Assembly: GCA_905200265.1 (NCBI GenBank)
Contig: CAJKJS010000025.1
Coordinates: 1 to 11,219, forward strand
Direction: 5' to 3'
DNA from: an uncultured Oscillospiraceae bacterium
GTDB lineage: Bacteria > Bacillota > Clostridia > Oscillospirales > Acutalibacteraceae
DNA length: 11,219 bases
The position numbers and the translations under genes are program-made. Numbering within the stretch: the stretch's first letter is position 1; each line of letters opens with the position of its first letter. A model generated the notes under the pieces. That model had not been told where the DNA came from, made no database searches, and saw only the letters and a program-made list of their open reading frames with translations. Positions 1 through 5,961 of this stretch are shown piece by piece.

Positions 1-1
1 C

Positions 2-2575
2 CAGAAAACCACGTCGAAAAACCCCCGGTCTACGGTGGGTACTGTGACGGAAATTTACGACTATCTGCGTCTTTTATACGCCCGCATTGGCGTGCCCCAT
101 TGCCCCGTGTGCGGCCGGGAAATCCGCCAGCAGACCATTGACCAGATTGTGGATCAGGTGATGGCCCTGCCGGAAAAGACCCGCATTATGGTTATGGCTC
201 CGGTGGTGCGGGGCCGCAAGGGCGAACACCAAAAGGAATTGGAAGCTGCCCGCAAAAGCGGCTATGCCCGGGTGCGGGTGGACGGCATTTTGTATGATCT
301 GTCCGAAACCATCAAACCCGAAAAGAACAAAAAACACAATATCGAAGTCATTGTGGACCGGCTGGTCATTCGGGAGGACATTCGTTCCCGCCTGAGCGAT
401 TCGCTGGAAACCGCCGGTTCTCTGGCCGGCGGGATCATGATTGTCAGTGTGGTCGATGGGGAAGACATGCTGTTTTCCCAGAATTACGCCTGCCCGGAAC
501 ACGGCGTGAGTATCGAAGAATTGTCGCCCCGCATGTTTTCATTCAACAACCCCGCCGGGGCCTGCCCTAAATGCACGGGGCTGGGGGTATTCATGCGCAT
601 TGACCCCGATTTAATCATTCCCGACCGTAGCCTGTCCATCCGCAAAGGCGCCTTAAAAGGCGGCGGCTGGGCCATGGAAGGCAGCACCATTGCCGCCATG
701 TATATGGAAGCGCTGTCCAAGCACTATAGCTTTTCTCTGGATGTACCGGTGGACGAGTTGCCCGACAATATCATCGATATCTTGCTTTATGGTACCAAAG
801 GGGAAAAGATCAAAGTGTCGCGCCGCAGCGAATACGGCCACGGCATATACGAAACCCCCTTTGAAGGTATCATTACTAATTTGGAACGCCGTTTCCGCGA
901 AACCCAGTCCAACTGGATCAAAGAAGAAATCGAAACGTATATGAACGCCGTGCCCTGCGACAGCTGCCACGGACAACGCCTTTCGAAAGAAAGCCTGGCG
1001 GTGACCGTGGGGGATATCAATATTGCACAGTTTTGCGATATGAGTGTGATCGATGCCCTTTCTTTCCTCGATACCCTCACCCTTACCCCGCGGGAGGAAA
1101 TGATCGCTGCCGCGATTTTAAAGGAAATCCGTGCCCGGCTGGGCTTTTTGCGCAATGTAGGGCTGGAATACCTAACGCTGTCCCGGGCAGCCAGTACTCT
1201 GTCCGGAGGAGAGAGCCAGCGTATCCGCCTGGCCACCCAAATCGGTTCGGCGCTCACGGGCGTGCTGTATATTTTGGACGAACCCAGCATCGGTTTGCAC
1301 CAGCGGGATAACGGGAAACTGCTCAACACGCTGCAGAACCTACGGGATATGGGCAATACCGTCCTGGTGGTGGAACACGACGAAGAGACCATGCTCCGTG
1401 CGGACCATATTGTGGATATCGGCCCCGGAGCCGGGGTGCACGGTGGACAAGTGGTCTATAATGGGCCCGCGAAAGATATTGTCTCCTGCCGGGAATCCAT
1501 CACCGGGCAGTACCTGTCCGGGGAACGATGTGTGCCTATTCCCACCAAACGCCGTCAGGGTAATGGTAAATTTTTGCATATTCTCGGGGCCAAACAGAAT
1601 AACCTGAAGAATATCGATGCGAAAATCCCCCTGGGGGAACTAGTATGCGTTACCGGCGTGTCGGGTTCGGGCAAATCGTCGCTGATTAACGAGATCCTGT
1701 ATAAAAAACTGGCAGCGGAACTCAACCGCGCCCATACGCATCCCGGTGCTCACAAGGCGATTAAGGGCCTGGAAAACCTTGATAAGGTGATCCAAATCAA
1801 CCAGTCGCCCATCGGCCGGACGCCCCGCAGCAACCCGGCGACCTATACCGGGGTGTTTACCGATATTCGTTCTTTGTTCGCTTCCACCCAGGAAGCGAAA
1901 ATGCACGGCTTTACCAGTGGACGTTTTTCGTTTAACGTCAAAGGTGGCCGGTGCGAAGCCTGTGAAGGCGACGGTATTGTCAAAATTGAAATGCACTTTT
2001 TGCCCGATGTATACGTGCCCTGCGATGTGTGTAAAGGCAAGCGCTATAACCGCGAAACCCTGGAAGTAAAATATAAGGGCAAAAGTATCAGCGACGTGTT
2101 GGATATGACCATCGAAGAGGGGGCACAGTTCTTTTCGTCTATTCCCCGCATTGCCCGCAAACTCGATACGTTGTGCGAAGTGGGGCTGGGGTATGTGAAA
2201 ATCGGCCAGCCCGCCACCACGCTGTCCGGGGGCGAAGCCCAGCGGGTGAAGCTCGCTACGGAACTGAGCCGCCGGGCCACGGGCCGCACGGTGTATATTT
2301 TGGATGAACCCACCACCGGCCTGCATATTGCCGACGTGCACCGTTTGATTGATGTGCTGCAAAAATTGGTGGATGCAGGCAATTCTGTGATTGTGATCGA
2401 GCACAACCTCGATTTGATCAAAACCGCCGATTATATCATCGACCTGGGACCCGAAGGGGGCGACGGCGGTGGTACGGTGGTGGCCTGCGGCACACCGGAA
2501 CAGGTGGCAAAGGTACCCGCTTCCTACACCGGACAGTACCTGGAAAAGCTGCTATCGGCTGTGCATTCGGATTAA
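2..2575 (+). CDS. uvrA: Excinuclease ABC subunit A (UvrA), 5' end cut off by the window
   Basis: UvrA is the damage-scanning ATPase of nucleotide excision repair; it loads UvrB on distorted DNA in the cytoplasm. The reading frame is open from base 2, and the first codons (QKTTSKNPRSTVGTVTE) are the conserved block that follows the first Walker A region in UvrA. About 85-90 N-terminal residues, with the Walker A of the first ATPase, therefore lie upstream of the window; 857 residues are present against about 940 in the family. Visible in order: a Cys/His metal-binding block (Cys codons at 491, 563, 572), first ABC signature LSGGESQ (1199-1219) with Walker B ILDEPS, second Walker A GVSGSGKSS (1655-1681), C-X2-C-X19-C-X2-C zinc finger (Cys codons 1952, 1961, 2021, 2030), second signature LSGGEAQ (2222-2242) and Walker B ILDEPT. 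No frameshift or missing motif is seen. A terminator follows directly. In many Bacillota uvrB lies upstream, but that cannot be seen here. Confidence 0.98.
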   Translation, partial: QKTTSKNPRSTVGTVTEIYDYLRLLYARIGVPHCPVCGREIRQQTIDQIVDQVMALPEKTRIMVMAPVVRGRKGEHQKELEAARKSGYARVRVDGILYDLSETIKPEKNKKHNIEVIVDRLVIREDIRSRLSDSLETAGSLAGGIMIVSVVDGEDMLFSQNYACPEHGVSIEELSPRMFSFNNPAGACPKCTGLGVFMRIDPDLIIPDRSLSIRKGALKGGGWAMEGSTIAAMYMEALSKHYSFSLDVPVDELPDNIIDILLYGTKGEKIKVSRRSEYGHGIYETPFEGIITNLERRFRETQSNWIKEEIETYMNAVPCDSCHGQRLSKESLAVTVGDINIAQFCDMSVIDALSFLDTLTLTPREEMIAAAILKEIRARLGFLRNVGLEYLTLSRAASTLSGGESQRIRLATQIGSALTGVLYILDEPSIGLHQRDNGKLLNTLQNLRDMGNTVLVVEHDEETMLRADHIVDIGPGAGVHGGQVVYNGPAKDIVSCRESITGQYLSGERCVPIPTKRRQGNGKFLHILGAKQNNLKNIDAKIPLGELVCVTGVSGSGKSSLINEILYKKLAAELNRAHTHPGAHKAIKGLENLDKVIQINQSPIGRTPRSNPATYTGVFTDIRSLFASTQEAKMHGFTSGRFSFNVKGGRCEACEGDGIVKIEMHFLPDVYVPCDVCKGKRYNRETLEVKYKGKSISDVLDMTIEEGAQFFSSIPRIARKLDTLCEVGLGYVKIGQPATTLSGGEAQRVKLATELSRRATGRTVYILDEPTTGLHIADVHRLIDVLQKLVDAGNSVIVIEHNLDLIKTADYIIDLGPEGGDGGGTVVACGTPEQVAKVPASYTGQYLEKLLSAVHSD

Positions 2576-2583
2576 ATGATGAT

Positions 2584-2617
2584 AAAAAAGCCGCCTTTCA
2601 GCTGGGCGGCTTTTTTT
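2584..2617 (+). terminator. Intrinsic terminator after uvrA
   Basis: GCCGCC (2590-2595) pairs with GGCGGC (2605-2610) around a nine-base loop and is followed by seven T residues (2611-2617). Six A residues precede the left arm, so the stem can be extended by A-U pairs and the element could also stop transcription arriving from the other strand. It starts nine bases after the uvrA stop codon and separates uvrA from the next module. Confidence 0.93.
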
Positions 2618-2737
2618 GCAAAATGAATCATGCCGGAAAAACCCTTGGTTTTTTTCATCGGTACAGCCTGGAAAGTTTACACTCTATTCACCGAAGTTCA
2701 GGCGAAGTGGGGTAAAATTAGGCGTGGAAACAACCAT

Positions 2738-2759
2738 GGGGCCAAAGCCCCGGAAAGGA
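2738..2759 (+). promoter_or_regulatory. Small hairpin abutting the ribosome binding site of the DUF5685-like gene
   Basis: GGGGC (2738-2742) and GCCCC (2747-2751) can form a five-base-pair stem with a four-base loop. The purine-rich Shine-Dalgarno stretch GGAAAGGA (2752-2759) begins at the very next base and sits seven bases before the ATG at 2767. The ribosome binding site is well supported; a regulatory role for the hairpin is only a guess. The rest of the 191-base gap after uvrA shows no gene and no convincing promoter, although a TAAAAT at 2713-2718 could serve as a -10 box without a good -35 partner. Confidence 0.5.
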
Positions 2760-2766
2760 TCTTTGT

Positions 2767-3675
2767 ATGTTCGGTTATATCCGCCCCTTTCAATCAGAAC
2801 TGAAAGTGCGCGAATTCGAATCCTACAAAGCCGTGTACTGTGCACTGTGCCGTCATTTAGGCTGGCGGTATGGGGCCCTGAGCCGGATGACGCTGAGCTA
2901 TGACTGTACGTTCTGGCTGCTTGTCGCCATCGGATTACAGGCAAAAGAAAACGACTGTGTATTCTGCCGGCAGCGCTGTGCGGTGAACCCGCTGAAAAAA
3001 TGCGGGCACATGCAGGGGCAGGACGAAGCGTTCCGTTTTGCGGCGGCGCTTTCGGTGCTGCTCATGGGCGAAAAAATTCGGGATGACAGCCTGGATGCAC
3101 CTCATGTTCTTGGGCGGCTTCGCAGCCGTTTTTTGCTGCTTATCACCCGCCGGGCGCGCAGAAAGGCGGCGGCCGACGAACCCGAACTGGCAGCTATGGC
3201 GAAACAAATGACCGATGCCCAGCGTGCAGCAGAGCAGCAGGAGACGCCTTTGCCCGATGAATGTGCGGACCCTACGGCAAGGCTCCTGCAATATGTATTT
3301 GGCAGGGCAGCTCAGGATGAAACTCAGCGGCGAATTTTGGGAGAATTTGGCAATTTTTTGGGACGCTGGGTGTACCTGATGGATGCCGGGGATGATTTTG
3401 AGAAAGACCGGCAAAAAGGCGACTTTAATGTCTTTGTAAAAAAATACGGCCCTTTCCCCCCGGGTAAACTATCCGAGGAGGAAGAAAAAAAGGTGGCCGT
3501 TTCCATTAACGAATTGCAAAACATGAACACGGCCCGCATTCAGGCGGCGCTGGCGCTCATGCCTTTGCAGGCGTTTGCCCCTACGATACAGAATATTGTG
3601 TGTTTGGGACTGCCCTTTACGCAGCGGTCTGTTTTGTTCACGCACACTTACCGGAAAGGAACGAAAATCAAATGA
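2767..3675 (+). CDS. DUF5685-like protein of unknown function
   Basis: Predicted 302-residue, mostly helical, probably cytoplasmic protein. I recognise the N-terminal pattern (MFGYIRP, LKVREFESYKAVYCALC, LSYD) as that of the uncharacterised DUF5685 family of Clostridia; this is recall, not a search. Cysteines C25 and C28 (C-X2-C), followed by C64, C67, C71 and C79, suggest a metal site. Two acidic motifs stand out: DDSLD at residues 106-110, and DAGDDFEKD at 206-214 followed by G218. Their spacing and sequence recall the paired aspartate-rich motifs of all-alpha isoprenoid synthases and squalene/phytoene synthases, but that link is inference and no substrate is implied. A linker at about 133-165 is rich in Ala, Glu and Gln. 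The ATG at 2767 has a good Shine-Dalgarno site seven bases upstream. The stop overlaps the start of the J-domain gene (ATGA at 3672-3675), so translation is probably coupled. Confidence 0.85.
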   Translation: MFGYIRPFQSELKVREFESYKAVYCALCRHLGWRYGALSRMTLSYDCTFWLLVAIGLQAKENDCVFCRQRCAVNPLKKCGHMQGQDEAFRFAAALSVLLMGEKIRDDSLDAPHVLGRLRSRFLLLITRRARRKAAADEPELAAMAKQMTDAQRAAEQQETPLPDECADPTARLLQYVFGRAAQDETQRRILGEFGNFLGRWVYLMDAGDDFEKDRQKGDFNVFVKKYGPFPPGKLSEEEEKKVAVSINELQNMNTARIQAALALMPLQAFAPTIQNIVCLGLPFTQRSVLFTHTYRKGTKIK

Positions 3676-4325
3676 ATGATCCCTACAGAGTTTTGGGCGT
3701 ATCCCCCAATGCCACGGATGACGAAATAAAAGAAGCGTATCGGGCGCTGGCGAAAAAATACCACCCGGATAATTACGCCGGCAGTCCCATTGCGGATCTG
3801 GCCAGCGAAAAAATGAAAGAAGTCAACGAAGCCTACGACCAGATTACCAGTGAACGCAAAGCGGCCCGCAAACGGGGCAATGCCGGTCCCACCGGTAACG
3901 CTCAGCAGCAGGCCTATAACGGGTACTGGGGCGGCGCATACCAGACCAGCACCGGCTTTGGCGATGTGCGCAGTCTGATTGCTTCCGGACGTATTGCCGA
4001 TGCGGAACAGATCCTCAACGGCGTGCCCACCGATTCCCGCAACGCGGAATGGTATTTCCTGAAAGGCACCGTGCTGTATAAACGCGGCTGGCTGGATGAA
4101 GCGACCAACCACTTTTCCCGTGCGTGCCAGATGGACCCGGGCAACCCGGAATACCGTGCGGCGTTTAACCAGATCACCGGCCAGCGGTATGGTCAGTACG
4201 GCGGGTATAACCCCCAGACCGATACCATGAACGGCGGATGCAGCGCTTGCGACGTGTGCTCGTCGTTGATGATTGCCGACTGCTGCTGCGAATGTATGGG
4301 CGGCGATTTAATCCCGTGCTGCTAA
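3672..4325 (+). CDS. J-domain protein with TPR-like middle and cysteine-rich C-terminus
   Basis: Predicted 217 residues. Residues 1 to about 68 form a J domain with the essential HPD at 31-33 (KKYHPD), the motif by which J proteins stimulate Hsp70/DnaK ATPase. A low-complexity Gly/Asn/Gln/Tyr linker follows (about 75-100). Residues about 103-175 form helical, TPR-like repeats (e.g. WYFLKGTVLYKRGWLDEATNHF from residue 127). The last 28 residues (190-217) contain nine cysteines, in the order CSAC, VC, CCC, EC and a terminal CC. It lacks the Gly/Phe region, zinc-finger domain and substrate-binding domains of true DnaJ, so it is a class C-type J protein, not dnaJ. The frame is open from 3600, but the ATG at 3672 is preferred: it opens directly into the canonical DPYRVLGV, overlaps the upstream stop by four bases, and has GAAAGGA at 3654-3660. 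The cysteine tail may bind metal or be lipidated or disulphide-linked; none of these is shown. The pairing with a DUF5685-like gene and a membrane protein suggests a shared task. Confidence 0.9.
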   Translation: MNDPYRVLGVSPNATDDEIKEAYRALAKKYHPDNYAGSPIADLASEKMKEVNEAYDQITSERKAARKRGNAGPTGNAQQQAYNGYWGGAYQTSTGFGDVRSLIASGRIADAEQILNGVPTDSRNAEWYFLKGTVLYKRGWLDEATNHFSRACQMDPGNPEYRAAFNQITGQRYGQYGGYNPQTDTMNGGCSACDVCSSLMIADCCCECMGGDLIPCC

Positions 4326-4341
4326 GAAGGGGGCGGGTGCG

Positions 4342-4890
4342 TTGTACAATACGCAAAAAAGCACCAAAGTAGCGTTTGGCGGCCTGGTAGCGGCTCTCAG
4401 CCTGGTATTGCTGGCTTTAACAGGTCTGTTTCCCATGGGAACGTTGGCATTACCGGCGCTCAGTGGGGTACTGCTCTTATCGGTGATGATCGAAGTGAAC
4501 GCTGCCTGGGCCGGGATTACCTATGGTGTGGTGGCGGTTTTGTCGTTTTTCATCACGGCGGACCAGCAGGCTTGGGCACTCTTTACGGTGTTTTTTGGAT
4601 ACTATCCGGTATTAAAATTTACGCTGGAAAAAAATCGCCGTCATGCAGTAGTATGGGGGCTGAAATACCTTCTTTTTAATTTGGCGCTGGCTTTGTATGT
4701 GGTGGCGTGCCTATTTTTGTTCCAAGTGGATTTGTCTTCCATGCAAAATATGCTTGTGTGGGCAGCGCCGCTCATGTTCGTTCTTTGCAATGTAGTTTTC
4801 TTTATTTATGACCGGGCTTTGTCCGGGCTTGCGTTTCTATACTGGAAGCGTTTGCATCCGGTGGTGCAACGTCTGACCCGTGGAAAATGA
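4342..4890 (+). CDS. Small polytopic membrane protein of unknown function
   Basis: Predicted 182 residues with about five or six hydrophobic segments: roughly 10-30, 32-51, 54-72, 77-95, 103-127 and 137-156, then a basic, amphipathic C-terminus ending RLTRGK. Short conserved-looking blocks are FFGYYPVLK (84-92) and WGLKYLLFNLAL (105-116). The N-terminal half resembles the S-component-like membrane proteins often left as hypothetical in Clostridia, but I cannot name a family or a substrate. The TTG start at 4342 is chosen because a strong purine stretch (AAGAAGGGGGCGGG, 4324-4337) lies just upstream and the hydrophobic part begins nine residues later; a nearby GTG at 4337 is out of frame. The gene starts 16 bases after the J-domain gene and is very likely cotranscribed with it, so it may anchor or serve the other two products. 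Confidence 0.85.
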   Translation: MYNTQKSTKVAFGGLVAALSLVLLALTGLFPMGTLALPALSGVLLLSVMIEVNAAWAGITYGVVAVLSFFITADQQAWALFTVFFGYYPVLKFTLEKNRRHAVVWGLKYLLFNLALALYVVACLFLFQVDLSSMQNMLVWAAPLMFVLCNVVFFIYDRALSGLAFLYWKRLHPVVQRLTRGK

Positions 4891-4905
4891 ATAATTTTTT
4901 TCGAT

Positions 4906-4956
4906 TCCTGCAAAAACCTGGGGGAGATTTGCCTTTTTCTCTTGCTTTTTGCAGGA
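4906..4956. terminator. Long imperfect hairpin between two operons, terminator and/or operator
   Basis: TCCTGCAAAAA (4906-4916) is exactly complementary to TTTTTGCAGGA (4946-4956). Inside it, GGGAGA (4922-4927) can pair with TCTCTT (4938-4943), with two G-U pairs, around a ten-base loop, giving an RNA hairpin of 17 pairs with one internal loop. A broken T tract (TTTCGTTTT, 4957-4965) follows, so it may end transcription of the membrane-protein module. As DNA, the 11-base inverted repeat also overlaps a possible promoter for the RpiR gene and could be an operator. The sequence alone does not decide between these roles. Confidence 0.55.
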
Positions 4957-4970
4957 TTTCGTTTTAAGAT
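4942..4970 (+). promoter_or_regulatory. Possible sigma-70-type promoter for the rpiR-to-rpsA operon
   Basis: TTGCTT (4942-4947) and TAAGAT (4965-4970) are separated by 17 bases, giving three and four of six consensus matches. Transcription would start near 4977, about 100 bases before the GTG of the RpiR gene. A second TAAGAT at 4974-4979 is an alternative -10 box. The -35 box and spacer lie within the right arm of the inverted repeat, so a protein bound there would block RNA polymerase. The match is modest. Confidence 0.4.
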
Positions 4971-5076
4971 GAGTAAGATAGAAGCCGTGTGCCGAACGTG
5001 GGCCCGCTTGTCTTTATAGGGAGGCAACGGGCAGGGACACAGCGATTTTAAGTAAAGAGAGGGTGAGAGAAAAGCT

Positions 5077-5961
5077 GTGAATAACCAATTGATCCAACGT
5101 ATTCATGACCATATGCATAGCTTTTCCAAAGGACAAAAACTGATCGCCCGGTATATCGAGGAACACTACGACAAAGTAGCGTTCATGACGGCGTCGAAAC
5201 TGGGGGCCACCGTGGGCGTGAGCGAATCGACGGTGGTGCGCTTTGCTACCGAAATCGGGTATAACGGGTACCCTGGCTTGCAGCAGGCCATGCAGGAAAT
5301 GATCCGCAGCCGGCTCACCACCGTGCAGCGTCTGGAAATTACTGCGGGTAACATTCCAGAACGCAAACTGCTCGATGCCGTGATGAATCAGGATATTGAC
5401 ATGATTCGTCGGTCTCTGGACGAAATTTCCAAAGATGAATTTTACCGGGCGGCCGATGCGGTGGTAAATGCTCGCCATGTGTATATTCTGGGGGCGCGCA
5501 GTTCGCTGCCGCTGGCGAATTTCCTGGCGTACTATTTTAAACTCCTGTTTGACAGTGTGCATCTGATTAACTCCACCAGTGAGGCGGAAATTTTTGAACA
5601 GATGATTCACCTGTCGCCCGAAGACGCCGTGATTGGCATTAGTTTCCCCCGGTATTCCCGCAAAGCCGTCAAAGCCATGCGCTTTGCTTCCGACCGGGGA
5701 GCTTCCACCGTGGCTATTACCGACAGCGCGCTGTCGCCTATGGCGGAAGCGGCTACGTATCTTTTGCGAGCCCGCAGCGATATCGCCTCTATCGTCGATT
5801 CGCTGGTGGCGCCTTTGAGCGTAATCAATGCCTTTATTGTCACGGTTGCCATTAAGAAAAAGGATGAAGTACACGAAAACCTGCAGAGCCTGGAACGCAT
5901 CTGGGACGACTACGGCGTGTACGAAAAAGTGGACGAAAAGGGGATCGATACCATCGGATGA
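5077..5961 (+). CDS. MurR/RpiR family transcriptional regulator (HTH plus SIS domain)
   Basis: Predicted 294 residues, the usual length for the family. Residues 1-77 form the HTH_6 DNA-binding domain, with the recognition region around ASKLGATVGVSESTVVRFATEIGY (39-62). Residues about 125-255 form a SIS domain that in this family senses phosphosugars; GARSS (139-143) and ISFPRYS (188-194) mark the sugar-phosphate loops. The protein probably acts as a dimer or tetramer on operator DNA. The GTG start at 5077 follows GAGAGGGTGA (5056-5065) and gives the standard N-terminus of the family (NNQLIQRIHDHM). Its stop overlaps the ATG of the flavoprotein gene (ATGA, 5958-5961), which implies translational coupling. 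Ligand and targets are unknown; local or autoregulation through the upstream inverted repeat is plausible but unproven. No sugar-metabolism gene lies next to it, which is unusual for this family. Confidence 0.93.
   Translation: MNNQLIQRIHDHMHSFSKGQKLIARYIEEHYDKVAFMTASKLGATVGVSESTVVRFATEIGYNGYPGLQQAMQEMIRSRLTTVQRLEITAGNIPERKLLDAVMNQDIDMIRRSLDEISKDEFYRAADAVVNARHVYILGARSSLPLANFLAYYFKLLFDSVHLINSTSEAEIFEQMIHLSPEDAVIGISFPRYSRKAVKAMRFASDRGASTVAITDSALSPMAEAATYLLRARSDIASIVDSLVAPLSVINAFIVTVAIKKKDEVHENLQSLERIWDDYGVYEKVDEKGIDTIG

Noticed and set aside
35..37. GTG at 35 as the true start of uvrA
   Set aside because: The frame is open to the left edge and the upstream codons encode the conserved UvrA block QKTTSKNPRSTV, so the gene starts outside the window.
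1640..2404. Long open frame on the minus strand (254 codons) inside uvrA
   Set aside because: Complement of a conserved coding region with biased third positions; no recognisable domain or separate signals.
2637..2655. Second terminator-like hairpin AAAAACC-CTT-GGTTTTT
   Set aside because: Only two G-C pairs and a three-base loop; too weak to call next to the strong terminator upstream.
2676..2718. Promoter for the DUF5685-like gene from TTTACA (2676) or TTCACC (2687) and TAAAAT (2713)
   Set aside because: Spacers are 31 and 20 bases, outside the usual 16-18, so I do not call a promoter although one must lie in or before this gap.
2616..2903. Plus-strand open frame of 95 codons after the uvrA terminator
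   Set aside because: It begins inside the terminator, has no ribosome binding site and runs out of frame into the DUF5685-like gene.
3600..3671. Longer N-terminus for the J-domain protein starting at 3600
   Set aside because: The extra residues are encoded within the upstream gene in another frame and precede a canonical J-domain N-terminus; the ATG at 3672 has a fitting ribosome binding site.
5002..5032. GCCCG/CGGGC hairpin in the leader of the RpiR gene
   Set aside because: Five-pair stem with a 21-base loop is readily found by chance at this base composition; no riboswitch pattern is recognised.
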